Position numbers and translations under genes: made by a program. Below, piece after piece: positions 49,166 through 57,474 of a stretch of 64,000 nucleotides of DNA; within the stretch, counting starts at the first letter, position 1, and every line of letters starts with the position of its first letter. The stretch is taken from NCBI RefSeq assembly GCF_023243075.1, contig NZ_JALKFZ020000127.1, positions 62,001-126,000 on the forward strand. The letters run 5' to 3'. Source of the DNA: Frankia sp. AiPa1. Lineage in GTDB: Bacteria; Actinomycetota; Actinomycetes; Frankiales; Frankiaceae. The notes below the pieces were generated by a model that had not been told where the DNA came from, did not search any database, and was given only the letters and a program-made list of their open reading frames with translations.

Positions 49166-50979
49166 GCGTCCTCATTCTCTGCGCTGTTTCCTGCGCTGTT
49201 CCCTGCACTGTTTCCTGCGCGCAAGGCGGCGTCGAAGGCCCGCACCATGTCGGACGCGGCGTGCGCCGGGCTCGCGCCGCCCACGATCCGGTCCGGGCGA
49301 ACCAGCACCACGGACTCGGCGTGCGCGTCGAACCATCGTTTCAGCGAGCCGTCCAGGTCGCCGACGACCAGCACCGAGCCACCGCCCGCCCCGGCCCCGG
49401 CAACGCCGACGGAGCCGGGACGAGCAGGGTCGAGGGGAGCGGGCCAGGCGGGCCCGCCGTGGTCGACGCCATCGGCGGGGCCGGCCGGGCCCCCGGCCTC
49501 GGCGTCGGCGGTCCTCGCGTTCCAGGGCAGCTGGACGGCGGGGCGTACCTCAACCAGCCGCACCCCGGCCTGGGCCAGTCGTCGCTGCGCGTCGTCGTCC
49601 AGGAGTTGGCGCGGGTCGTTGTTCCAGACGAGGAGCACGAACCACGGGCCGAGCACGTCGTCGAGCCGGGCCGACGCGACGGCGCGGGTCGCCACGGTCG
49701 GCTGGATGAACAGCCGACCCACCGGGCTCGGCTCACTCACCGAGCCGACCCGGGTGAGCGCGCCATCCCGCATCGTCGGCATCGGCTTGAAACGCATCGT
49801 CACGATGTAGGTCTTCGCCCGGGGAATCGCCGACAGCGATCGGAAGAACAGGTTGCGCGCGGCCGCCCCGGCCCGGTTGGTGACCGACACGGCCTGCCCC
49901 ACCCTGGTGGACAGGTCGATCATCGCCCGGGCATGGTCGCGGCGCTCGGACTCGTAGGAATCGAGCAGACCGTCCTCGGCCACCCCCCGGCACACCGCCG
50001 CGAGTTTCCAGGACAGGTTGAGCGCGTCCCGGATCCCGCTGTTGTACCCCTGCCCCTGCCAGACGGGCATCAGGTGCGCCGCGTCGCCGGCGAGCAGGAC
50101 CCGGCCGTGGCGGAAGCGCTCGGCCAGGCGCGAGTGGTGGGTGTAGACCCGGCGACGGATGACGTCCACCTTGGCGCTCGCCGGCACGATCGGCTCGAGC
50201 AGGCGGGCGAGGAACTGCTCGGACATCGCGTCCGCCTCGGTCTCACCCGGCAGCAGCATGAACTCGAACCGGCGGATGCCGTGCGGGATGCTGATCGACA
50301 CGTGCGGCCGGCGCGGGTCGCAGCAGACGTACGCGCCGGGACGGCCCAGCGGGTCGTTGCGGACGTCGACGACAAACCAGCTCTCGGCCGCCGACGTGCC
50401 GTCGAAGCCCAGGCCGAGGGCCTTGCGGGTGGCGCTGCTCCCGCCGTCCGAACCGACGGCGTAGGCCGCCCGCACCGCCACGCTCCCCTGCGGCGTCTCG
50501 GCGGTGAGGGTGACTGCGCCCGCGTCCTGGGTGAGGTCGGTGACCCGGGTCGAGAAGTCGACCTTGACCTGGTCGAAGCGGGCCAGGCCCTCGAAGAGCA
50601 CCCGGTCGGCCAGCGGCTGGACGAAGCCGTTGCGGCGCGGCCAGCCGAACTCCGCCGTCGGCGGCGCCAGGCGGGCCAGGTCACGGCCCTTGGCATCGAC
50701 GAACACCAGCAGCTGGTGCGGGACGGTGTGCGGCAGCACCTCGGCCACCAGGCCCGCGGTCTGGAAGGTCCGCAGCGTCTCGTCGTCCATGCCGACCCCG
50801 CGCGGGTAGTCGATGAGCGCCGGGCCCGCCTCAAGCACGCGCACCCGCAGGCCATGCAGCCCGAGAAGGTTCGCGAGCATCAGCCCGGTCGGCCCCGCGC
50901 CGACGACGGCAACGTCCGCGTCGAGTCCCGCCTCGCCCGGCACGGACGGTGGCTGGGTCGCGCCGAGCGGAGTGGACAC
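49162..50979 (-). CDS. mhpA: FAD aromatic hydroxylase (MhpA-like)
   Basis: A 605-residue class A flavoprotein hydroxylase like 3-(3-hydroxyphenyl)propionate hydroxylase, adding an OH ortho to a phenol to make a catechol. FAD motifs are VVGAGPTGLMLANLLGLHG (~25), SDGGSSATRKALG (~178) and LLAGDAAHLMPVWQGQGYNSGIRDA (~308). The C-terminal ~160 residues form the thioredoxin-like domain of the family, with Gly/Ala-rich inserts and an SAGNSAGN tail from a 12-bp repeat. The GTG start follows GAGGAG. It is the first gene of the mhpACDFE operon, divergent from a CoA ligase. The product would feed MhpB, which is encoded 19 kb away. Confidence 0.92.
   Translation of the reverse strand: MSTPLGATQPPSVPGEAGLDADVAVVGAGPTGLMLANLLGLHGLRVRVLEAGPALIDYPRGVGMDDETLRTFQTAGLVAEVLPHTVPHQLLVFVDAKGRDLARLAPPTAEFGWPRRNGFVQPLADRVLFEGLARFDQVKVDFSTRVTDLTQDAGAVTLTAETPQGSVAVRAAYAVGSDGGSSATRKALGLGFDGTSAAESWFVVDVRNDPLGRPGAYVCCDPRRPHVSISIPHGIRRFEFMLLPGETEADAMSEQFLARLLEPIVPASAKVDVIRRRVYTHHSRLAERFRHGRVLLAGDAAHLMPVWQGQGYNSGIRDALNLSWKLAAVCRGVAEDGLLDSYESERRDHARAMIDLSTRVGQAVSVTNRAGAAARNLFFRSLSAIPRAKTYIVTMRFKPMPTMRDGALTRVGSVSEPSPVGRLFIQPTVATRAVASARLDDVLGPWFVLLVWNNDPRQLLDDDAQRRLAQAGVRLVEVRPAVQLPWNARTADAEAGGPAGPADGVDHGGPAWPAPLDPARPGSVGVAGAGAGGGSVLVVGDLDGSLKRWFDAHAESVVLVRPDRIVGGASPAHAASDMVRAFDAALRAGNSAGNSAGNSAENEDA
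49181..49216 (+). repeat. 12-bp tandem repeat in mhpA 3' end (3 units)
   Basis: Units GCGCTGTTTCCT (49181), GCGCTGTTCCCT (49193) and GCACTGTTTCCT (49205) encode repeated Gly-Asn-Ser-Ala near the C-terminus. Confidence 0.88.
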
Positions 50980-51092
50980 CGCAGCTCCTCAGATGACGGA
51001 CCTCGCAATGGGATGGCAGGCCGGGCTCCCGCACCCTGCCGTACCGGGCCGTACCGGGCCGCCGGCTGGTCCTGTCCACCGGCCACCACTGT

Positions 51093-51139
51093 TCGTTATA
51101 TCTGTCCGTTATATGCAACACGGGATTCATTAACTGCAA
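51093..51139. promoter_or_regulatory. AT-rich divergent promoter with repeated CGTTATAT
   Basis: In the mhpA/CoA-ligase intergenic region, CGTTATAT occurs at 51094-51101 and again at 51107-51114, and TGCAA at 51114-51118 and 51135-51139. The low-GC patch is exceptional here and probably holds the promoters and activator sites. Confidence 0.55.
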
Positions 51140-51197
51140 AAAAGCTAGTAAGGTCCGGCCGACCCGTCAACCCGCCAGGGAGGAGTGCCGAACCGAC

Positions 51198-52862
51198 ATG
51201 ACGGTGGACCAGGCAAGACCGTGGCTGGCCCGGTATCCGCCGGGGCTCGACCCCACCCCGCGGATCGCGCACGAGACGATCCCGGCGGCCTGGCGGGCCC
51301 GGGTCGCCGCCGGCCCGGACCGGGCCGCGGTGCGCTACTTCGACGGGTCGATCAGCGCGGCCGAACTCGACACGCACGCCGACGCGCTGGCCGCCGAACT
51401 GCGGGCCCGTGGCGTCCGGCGGGGCGACCGGATCGGCATCTACCTGCAGAACGTGCCCTACTACCCGATCAGCCTGCTCGCGGTCTGGAAGGCCGGGGCC
51501 GCCGTCGTCCCGCTCAACCCGATGTACCGGGGGCCGGAGCTTCGCCGCCTGATCGACGACTCCGGGACGAGCGGCATGATCGTAGCCCGGGGCACCGACG
51601 AACCCACCCGGGCCGCCCTCGCCGGCTCGACCGTCGGCTGGCTGCTGTCCGCCTCCTCCCGCGACTTCCAGACCCGCGACGACCCGCGGGTGTTCGACGA
51701 CGCGCCGCAGCCACCCCCGTCGCCCGACGGCGATCTCGCCGAGATCCTCGCCGCGCGCCGCGGCGAACGCCCCCACTCCGTCGAAGACGTCGGCCCGGAC
51801 GACATCGCCTTCATCACCTACACCTCGGGGACCACCGGCCCGCCGAAGGGCGCGCTGAACACCCACCGCGGCGTCCTGCACTCGGTGCTGAACTACGGCC
51901 GATGGCTGGATCTCGCGCCCGGGGACGTCTCGTTCGCCATCGCCCCGCTGTTCCACATCACCGGGCTGACCCTCAACGCCGGCATCGCCCTGCTGGACGA
52001 TGTCACGCTCAGCATGAGCGGGCGGTTCGACCCGGCCGTCGTGCTCGACACCTTCCGCGAACACGGCGTGACCACCACCATCGGCTCGATCACCGCCTTC
52101 AACGCCTTCTTCCGGGTGCCGGACGCGGGCCCCGAGCACTTCGCCTCGATCAAGCGGCTCCATTCCGGGGGCGCGCCGATTCCGCCGGCGACCATCGAGG
52201 CGTTCCGGTCCCGCTTCGGCCCGTACCTGCACAACATCTGGGGAATGACCGAGACGACCGGCGGCGGCATCGCCGTGCCGGCCGGCACCGAGGCTCCCGT
52301 GCACCAGGCCAGCGGGACCCTGTCGATCGGCGTGCCCATGCAGAACGCGGCCGTCGAGATAGTCGACACCGCCGGCGTGCCGCTCGCACCCGGGCGCGAG
52401 GGAGAGCTCGTGTTCATCGCGCCACAGGTCAGTCCCGGGTACTGGCGCAACCCGGAGGCCAGCGCCCACACGATGCCGGACGGCCACCTGCACACCGGCG
52501 ATGTCGCGGTCATGGATGGCGACGGCTGGATCTACCTCGTCGACCGGATCAAGGACCAGATCAACACCTCGGGCTTCAAGGTCTGGCCCCGCGAGGTGGA
52601 GGACGCCCTCTACGAGCATCCGGCAGTCTTCGAGGCGGCGGTGGTCGGCCAGCCGGACGCCTACCGGGGCGAGGCGGTCACGGCCTACGTCTCGCTGCGC
52701 GACGGCATGGCCGCGGACGAGCAGGAGCTCGTCGCCTTCGCCGGGGAGCGGCTCGCGGCGTACAAGCGCCCCCGTCGCGTGCTGGTCATCCCCGCGCTAC
52801 CGAAGACCGCCACCGGAAAGATCCAGCGTGCGGCCCTACGCGACCAGCCCACCCCGCCGTGA
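51198..52862 (+). CDS. AMP-dependent acyl-CoA synthetase/ligase
   Basis: A 554-residue ANL-superfamily CoA ligase. TYTSGTTGPPKGALNTH (~208), HNIWGMTETTGG (~345), HTGDVAVMDGDGWIYLVDRIKDQIN (~430) and the catalytic Lys of PKTATGKIQRAALR (~540) are all intact. It resembles long-chain and aryl-acid FadD-type ligases. GGAGG lies 14 nt upstream of the ATG, which is long. It is divergent from the mhp operon with a shared AT-rich region, so it may activate the aromatic or side-chain acid that enters or leaves that pathway. It differs clearly from the ligase at 15433. Confidence 0.94.
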   Translation: MTVDQARPWLARYPPGLDPTPRIAHETIPAAWRARVAAGPDRAAVRYFDGSISAAELDTHADALAAELRARGVRRGDRIGIYLQNVPYYPISLLAVWKAGAAVVPLNPMYRGPELRRLIDDSGTSGMIVARGTDEPTRAALAGSTVGWLLSASSRDFQTRDDPRVFDDAPQPPPSPDGDLAEILAARRGERPHSVEDVGPDDIAFITYTSGTTGPPKGALNTHRGVLHSVLNYGRWLDLAPGDVSFAIAPLFHITGLTLNAGIALLDDVTLSMSGRFDPAVVLDTFREHGVTTTIGSITAFNAFFRVPDAGPEHFASIKRLHSGGAPIPPATIEAFRSRFGPYLHNIWGMTETTGGGIAVPAGTEAPVHQASGTLSIGVPMQNAAVEIVDTAGVPLAPGREGELVFIAPQVSPGYWRNPEASAHTMPDGHLHTGDVAVMDGDGWIYLVDRIKDQINTSGFKVWPREVEDALYEHPAVFEAAVVGQPDAYRGEAVTAYVSLRDGMAADEQELVAFAGERLAAYKRPRRVLVIPALPKTATGKIQRAALRDQPTPP

Positions 52863-52923
52863 CCGGGCCAACCCGCTGACACCGCGGCCACCGCTGACAC
52901 CGGGGTGACGCCACCGCGGAAAT

Positions 52924-52978
52924 GCCACCGCGGCGGCCGCCCGCCGATCAGGTGCCTCGGGGACGCCGCCGCAGTGGC
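52924..52978. terminator. bidirectional terminator hairpin
   Basis: A 14-bp stem with one G-T wobble (52924-52937 with 52965-52978) and a 27-nt loop, between the convergent CoA ligase and SDR genes. Confidence 0.6.
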
Positions 52979-53013
52979 GTGGTTCGCCGGTCATCCGGCC
53001 TACGCGGACCGGC

Positions 53014-53769
53014 TCAGGTGACGCGGCCGCCGTTGACGCCGATGATCTGGCCGGTGATATAACCGGCCTCGTCACGGCACAGGAACGAGGTCGCTGCGGC
53101 GATGTCCTCGGGGGTTCCGGGGCGACGGACCGGAATCCGCTGCGCGTTGTCCTCGACGCTTCCGCCGAGCAATCCGCGCCGTTCGGAGTCACGCATCATC
53201 GGGGTGTCGATGAACCCGGGCGGAATCGTGTTCGCGGTGATGCCATCCGGGCCGAACTCGAGCGCCAACGACTTCGTCATGCCGATCAGGCCGGCCTTCG
53301 ACGAGACATAGTGGGTCATGTACTGCTGGCCGCCCTGGGCGCTGGAGGAGGAGATGTTCACGATCCGCCCCCACTTCGCGGCGATCATGTCGGGCAGCAC
53401 GGCCTGAGTGAGGTAGAACGGGGCGGACAGGTTGACCGCGATTATCTTGTCCCAGGCCGCTTCACTGATCTTCAGGAATGGCCGGAAGCCGGAGAGACCG
53501 GCGTTGTTGACGAGGACGAGAATCGGGCCGAACCGCTCGCGGACGCCGTCGACGGCGGCGCTCAGGGCTGCCCGGTCGGACACGTCGACGCCACCGAAGG
53601 CGCTCGCCTCGTGGCCATCCGCGGCGATCTCCTCGGTGACCCGCTTGGCCGAGTCATGATCGAGGTCGAGGACGGCCACCGCGAAGCCGTCCGCGGCGAG
53701 CCGGCGGCTGATGGCCCGTCCGATGCCCGAGCCACCGCCGGTGACCAGCGCCGTTCGTCGTTCGGTCAC
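53014..53769 (-). CDS. SDR-family oxidoreductase
   Basis: A 251-residue short-chain dehydrogenase of the FabG type: VTGGGSGIGRAISRRLAADG, Asp after strand 2 (AVLDLDHD, NAD type), VNNAG, and the triad ISSSSAQ ... HYVSSKAGLIGMTKSLAL. It ends with GQIIGVNGGRVT. The GTG start follows GGAGG by 9 nt. It stands alone, converging with the CoA ligase and divergent from the P450 at 54475. It shares WGRIVNISSSSAQGG with the SDRs at 34434 and 55773, so the three are a local paralogue set. Confidence 0.93.
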   Translation of the reverse strand: MTERRTALVTGGGSGIGRAISRRLAADGFAVAVLDLDHDSAKRVTEEIAADGHEASAFGGVDVSDRAALSAAVDGVRERFGPILVLVNNAGLSGFRPFLKISEAAWDKIIAVNLSAPFYLTQAVLPDMIAAKWGRIVNISSSSAQGGQQYMTHYVSSKAGLIGMTKSLALEFGPDGITANTIPPGFIDTPMMRDSERRGLLGGSVEDNAQRIPVRRPGTPEDIAAATSFLCRDEAGYITGQIIGVNGGRVT

Positions 53770-54151
53770 TGCTGCGAACCTCCTGTGATCCCTGGATCCC
53801 CGGTCCGATGTCCGTGATCCGTGCTACCTGGTCCGTCGACGTCCGTCGACCTGTGTCGAGGGGGCGGGATCGGACATCGGTGATCGACCGGCACGCTGGC
53901 CGCTCGGCCGGACCCGCGAGGCAGCGCGGACCGCGTGCCAGCCGGACGTTCGAGGCTGCGCCGAGGACGCGCCGCGAAGAACGGGACACGCCGAAAGGCG
54001 TTATGAACTGCGGACCAGCCGGAAATGCCATACCGAATCCCGCGCCTGGTGCACCACGCGGCCGCCGCGGGCGGGCTGGTCCCCCGAGGTCGGCGCCGCC
54101 CGTTGAAGGAAAACCGCTGGACGTCATCACACTGCTCCGAGGTCCCCAGCT

Positions 54152-54219
54152 CTGTCAACCAGGACGATCTGTCAGCCAGGACGATGTGTCGCCCAGGACG
54201 AACTGTCAGCCAGGAAGAA
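54152..54219 (+). repeat. 17-bp tandem repeat (4 units)
   Basis: CTGTCAACCAGGACGAT (54152), CTGTCAGCCAGGACGAT (54169), GTGTCGCCCAGGACGAA (54186) and CTGTCAGCCAGGAAGAA (54203). It is non-coding, 256 bp upstream of a P450 gene. Confidence 0.92.
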
Positions 54220-54396
54220 CTGAGGAACGGTGGCCCGCGCGGGCGCCGGCCCGCCGAGAGAAGCCGACCGGGCCGCCAAACCACCGCGCCGCGCCACGCC
54301 GCCCAGGTGGCAAACCGTCCGGGGCACGCCGGCACCAAGGTGGTGCATCCCCACGGAAGCCGGATCCGGCTATCGCTTGCGGATCGCTCCACGCAC

Positions 54397-54410
54397 GTGT
54401 TACACAACAC
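54397..54410. promoter_or_regulatory. palindrome GTGTTACACAACAC upstream of P450
   Basis: Inverted 5-bp arms GTGTT and AACAC with a 4-nt centre, 64 bp before the P450 start and followed by an AT-rich ATTGTAGGTATTTGG. It is a possible operator for the nearby TetR (56621). Confidence 0.5.
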
Positions 54411-54474
54411 ATTGTAGGTATTTGGCGACCGCACAAGGGGCCTTCGGTGCCCCGATGCGCGGGAGGAGAGCGGG

Positions 54475-55776
54475 TTGACTGACCTGACCGCGGTCGATTA
54501 CTTCAACGATCCTTCGCTGAACGACGACCCGTATCCGTACTATGACGCGCTGCGCGCGAAGTGCCCGGTGCTGCCGCTGCCCGAACTCGGCGTCGTCGCG
54601 GTCTCCGGCTACCAGGAGATCACCGAGGTCTATCGCGACCCGGCCAACTACTCATCGATCAACTCGGTGATCGGCCCGTACGCGACGTTCCCGGTGCCGC
54701 TCGAGGGTGATGACATCACCCCCCTCATCGAGAAGTACCGCGACCAGATCCCGATGAACGAGCACCTGGTCACGATGGACCCCCCGTCGCACACACAGGG
54801 CCGCACCCTGGTGATGGGGATGCTCACGCCCAAGCGCCTGCGGGAGAACGAGGAGTTCATCTGGGGCCTGGCCGACCGGCAGCTCGACGCGATCCTCGCC
54901 CAGGGGAAGTGCGAGTTCATCCGCGAGTTCGCCCAGCCGTTCGCGATGCTGACGGTCGCCGACCTGCTGGGGGTGCCGCAGGCCGACCACGAGCGGTTCC
55001 GCCAGGGTTTCGGCCTGTCGCAGAGCCCCGGCCAGATCGGCGCCGGCGGCGAGGGCGGCACTGACGCCGACGGCGGCCTCAACGCGCTGTCCTGGCTCGA
55101 CGACTGGTTCAGCAGGTACATCGAGGACCGCCGCGAGACCCCCACCGGGGACGTGCTGACCCAGATGGCGACGGCCACCTACCCGGACGGCACCGTGCCG
55201 TCGGTCGACGAGGTCGTCCGCGCCGCGACCTTCCTGTTCGCCGCCGGCCAGGAGACCACCGCCCGGCTGCTCGCCTCGGCGGTGAAGTACCTCGGCGACA
55301 ACCCCGACGTGCAGGCGCGGGTCCGCGAGCACCGGGAGCTGATCCCGGAGCTGATCGAGGAGACGCTGCGGGTCGAGAGCCCGGTCAAGACCGACTTCCG
55401 GCTGGCCAAGCGGAACATGACCCTCGCCGGTGTCGACCTGCCCGCCGGCACGCCGGTGATGCTGCTCAACAGCGCGGCCAACCGCGACCCGGAGCAGTTC
55501 GAGTGCCCGGCCGAGTTCCGGCTGGGCCGGGAGAATGTCCGCTCGCACATCGCCTTCGGCCGCGGTGTGCACACCTGCCCCGGCGGCCCGCTGGCCCGGG
55601 TCGAGGCCCGGATCAGCCTGGAGCGGCTGTTCGACCGCACCACCGACATCCGGATCTCCGAGGAGCACCACGGCCCGGCCGGCGACCGGCACTACGACTA
55701 CGAGCCGACCTGGATCCTGCGCGGCCTGACCAAGCTGCACGTGGAGTTCGACCTGGCCGAGGGTGAGGGCCAGTGA
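54475..55776 (+). CDS. cytochrome P450
   Basis: A 433-residue soluble P450 with haem loop FGRGVHTCPGGPLARVE, I-helix FAAGQETTARLLA and K-helix ETLRVESP. The TTG start has GGAGG 8 nt upstream. A Gly-rich insert (GAGGEGGTDADGG) lies after the F-helix region. It is related to the P450 at 21225, sharing KRLRENEEF and the overall spacing. It overlaps the next SDR gene by 4 bp (GTGA), so hydroxylation followed by oxidation of the alcohol is likely. No ferredoxin is adjacent; the one at 20831 could serve it (inference). Confidence 0.95.
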   Translation: MTDLTAVDYFNDPSLNDDPYPYYDALRAKCPVLPLPELGVVAVSGYQEITEVYRDPANYSSINSVIGPYATFPVPLEGDDITPLIEKYRDQIPMNEHLVTMDPPSHTQGRTLVMGMLTPKRLRENEEFIWGLADRQLDAILAQGKCEFIREFAQPFAMLTVADLLGVPQADHERFRQGFGLSQSPGQIGAGGEGGTDADGGLNALSWLDDWFSRYIEDRRETPTGDVLTQMATATYPDGTVPSVDEVVRAATFLFAAGQETTARLLASAVKYLGDNPDVQARVREHRELIPELIEETLRVESPVKTDFRLAKRNMTLAGVDLPAGTPVMLLNSAANRDPEQFECPAEFRLGRENVRSHIAFGRGVHTCPGGPLARVEARISLERLFDRTTDIRISEEHHGPAGDRHYDYEPTWILRGLTKLHVEFDLAEGEGQ

Positions 55777-56513
55777 GCCGGGTCGCCGTCGTCACCGGCG
55801 GGGCGTCCGGCATCGGGCTCGGGGTCGCCCGCCAGTTCCTGGCCGACGGCCACAAGGTCGCCATCCTCGACCTGGACGGCAAAGCCGCGGACGCCGCGGC
55901 CGCCGACCTCGGCGCCCCCGACCGGACCCTGGCGCTCGCGGTCGACGTGGCCGACCGCGCCAGCGTCACCGCGGCGTTCGAGCGGATCCGGGCCGAACTC
56001 GGCCCGGTCGGGATCCTGGTGACCAGTGCCGGGGTCGAGGCGTTCAACCCGCTGCTGGACATCACCGCCGAGACCTGGGATCGGGTCATCGCCGTCAACC
56101 TCACCGGCACGTTCATCTCCGTGCAGGCCGCGGTACCCGACATGATCGCCGCGGGCTGGGGGCGGATCGTCACGATCTCGTCGTCGAGCGCGCAGTCCGG
56201 TGCGGCGACGATGGCGCACTACACCGCGTCCAAGGGCGGCGTCATCGCGCTGACGAAGTCGCTGGCCCGGGAGCTCGCCCCGCACGGCATCACGGCCAAC
56301 ACGATTCCGCCCACCCTCGTCGACACACCGATGGCGCGTGAGGGTGAGGCCCGGGGCGACATCGTGGCCATCGACACGATCGCGAAGATGGTTCCGCTCG
56401 GCCGGGCCGGCACCCCCGCCGACATCGCCGCCGCCACGTCGTTCCTGTCCTCGGACGCCGGCAGCTACATCACCGGCCAGGTGATCGGCGTCAACGGTGG
56501 GATGTACATCTGA
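55773..56513 (+). CDS. SDR-family oxidoreductase (P450-coupled)
   Basis: A 246-residue short-chain dehydrogenase: VTGGASGIGLGVARQFLADG, an NAD-type Asp (AILDLDGK), SAG, the triad SSSSAQ ... HYTASKGGVIALTKSLARELA, and the end GQVIGVNGGMYI. It is strikingly similar to the module 2 SDR at 34434 (shared GPxxILVTSAG, NLTGTF, AAVPDM and WGRIVTISSSSAQ). It begins inside the P450 stop (GTGA), so the two are translationally coupled. Confidence 0.94.
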   Translation: MSRVAVVTGGASGIGLGVARQFLADGHKVAILDLDGKAADAAAADLGAPDRTLALAVDVADRASVTAAFERIRAELGPVGILVTSAGVEAFNPLLDITAETWDRVIAVNLTGTFISVQAAVPDMIAAGWGRIVTISSSSAQSGAATMAHYTASKGGVIALTKSLARELAPHGITANTIPPTLVDTPMAREGEARGDIVAIDTIAKMVPLGRAGTPADIAAATSFLSSDAGSYITGQVIGVNGGMYI

Positions 56514-56536
56514 CGGCTCGCGCCACCGGTCGCGAC

Positions 56537-56572
56537 GCCGCCCAGCCGGGACGCGACGCCCGGCTGGGCGGC
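56537..56572. terminator. terminator hairpin after P450-SDR operon
   Basis: A perfect 14-bp stem (56537-56550 with 56559-56572) with an 8-nt loop, 24 bp after the SDR stop. Confidence 0.8.
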
Positions 56573-56620
56573 CAGACTCAACCGGCAGAACCCGATGCTC
56601 GGATGGAATATGAAGGAGGC

Positions 56621-57235
56621 ATGACTAGCCCCCGCCGCTCCGACGCGGCCGCGACGAGTACGCGGGAGAAGCTGCTCGATGCCGCGGAGCGGCTGTTGCT
56701 CGAGGAGGGCTACGCCGCGGTCACCTCACGGCGGGTCGGCGCCCGGGCGGATCTCGCCCCCCAGCTGGTGCACTATTACTTCCGCACGATGGACGACCTG
56801 TTCCTGGAGATCTTTCGGCGGCGGGCGGACGTGGGCCTGCAGATGCTGCGGGACGCGCTGCGGGCCCGTCCGACGCTGCGGCAGCTGTGGGCGATGCGCG
56901 AGATCGGCATGACCTCCAGCCGGTTCAACCTTGAGTTCATGGCACTGGCGAACCATCGCAAGGCCATCCGGTCAAGCATTCTCGAGTACTACCGGGCCTA
57001 CCGTCAGCTCCAGCTCGACGCCTTCACGGCGGCACTTGCCGACCTGGGGATTCCCGAAGACCGTTTCTCCCCTCGGGTGGCCCAGGTCGCGATGATCGGC
57101 ATGACGCAGGTCATGGCGATCGACGCGGATCTCGGTATCGCGAGCGATGATGAAGCGGTGTTCGCCGCCATCGATGCGCAGCTACTCGCGCTGGAGAGCT
57201 CCCGGCACGGCCCGGAGCGCGTCGACCTGGGGTGA
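56621..57235 (+). CDS. TetR-family transcriptional regulator
   Basis: A 204-residue TetR-type repressor: HTH in AERLLLEEGYAAVTSRRVGA ... VHYYFRTMDDLFLEIF, then a ligand domain with LEFMALANHRKAIRSSIL, shared with the TetR at 33409. The ATG is only 1 nt from GGAGG; an in-frame ATG at 56603 is the alternative. It lies between two P450 genes, so it may respond to the same class of ligand as its paralogue and control the P450-SDR pair (inference). Confidence 0.92.
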   Translation: MTSPRRSDAAATSTREKLLDAAERLLLEEGYAAVTSRRVGARADLAPQLVHYYFRTMDDLFLEIFRRRADVGLQMLRDALRARPTLRQLWAMREIGMTSSRFNLEFMALANHRKAIRSSILEYYRAYRQLQLDAFTAALADLGIPEDRFSPRVAQVAMIGMTQVMAIDADLGIASDDEAVFAAIDAQLLALESSRHGPERVDLG

Positions 57236-57343
57236 GCACCCGCCGCTGGCCGCGCTCTCCGTGCCAGGAATGCGACTGGCGTCACGTGGTACGTTGCGGC
57301 CCGCCCGCAGGACAAAAACCCCATTTCAACTGTGCTCAACCGG

Positions 57344-57371
57344 CTGTCCTGCACTGCCTGTCCTGCACTGC
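57344..57371 (+). repeat. 14-bp direct repeat upstream of P450 (2 units)
   Basis: CTGTCCTGCACTGC occurs twice in tandem, followed by two degenerate copies up to ~57393. Confidence 0.8.
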
Positions 57372-57474
57372 CTCTGCCCTGAACTGCCTGTCCCACCTGA
57401 CCGCGGCGCTCTCACCCCCCGCGCCGCCGGCCCCTATCCGGCCCGCCGGAGCATGCCCGAGAGAGGTCCGCACC

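Larger units (their letters stand above)
53770..54474. other. 705-bp intergenic region with repeats and palindrome
   Basis: This is the longest gap in the window, between the divergent SDR and P450 genes. It holds a 17-bp tandem array (54152-54219) and a palindrome GTGTTACACAACAC (54397-54410), both listed. Short open frames here are repetitive or lack family features. No RNA gene is recognised. Confidence 0.55.

Noticed and set aside
54152-54219. Possible CRISPR array
   Set aside because: The 17-bp units abut with no spacers, and no cas genes are present.
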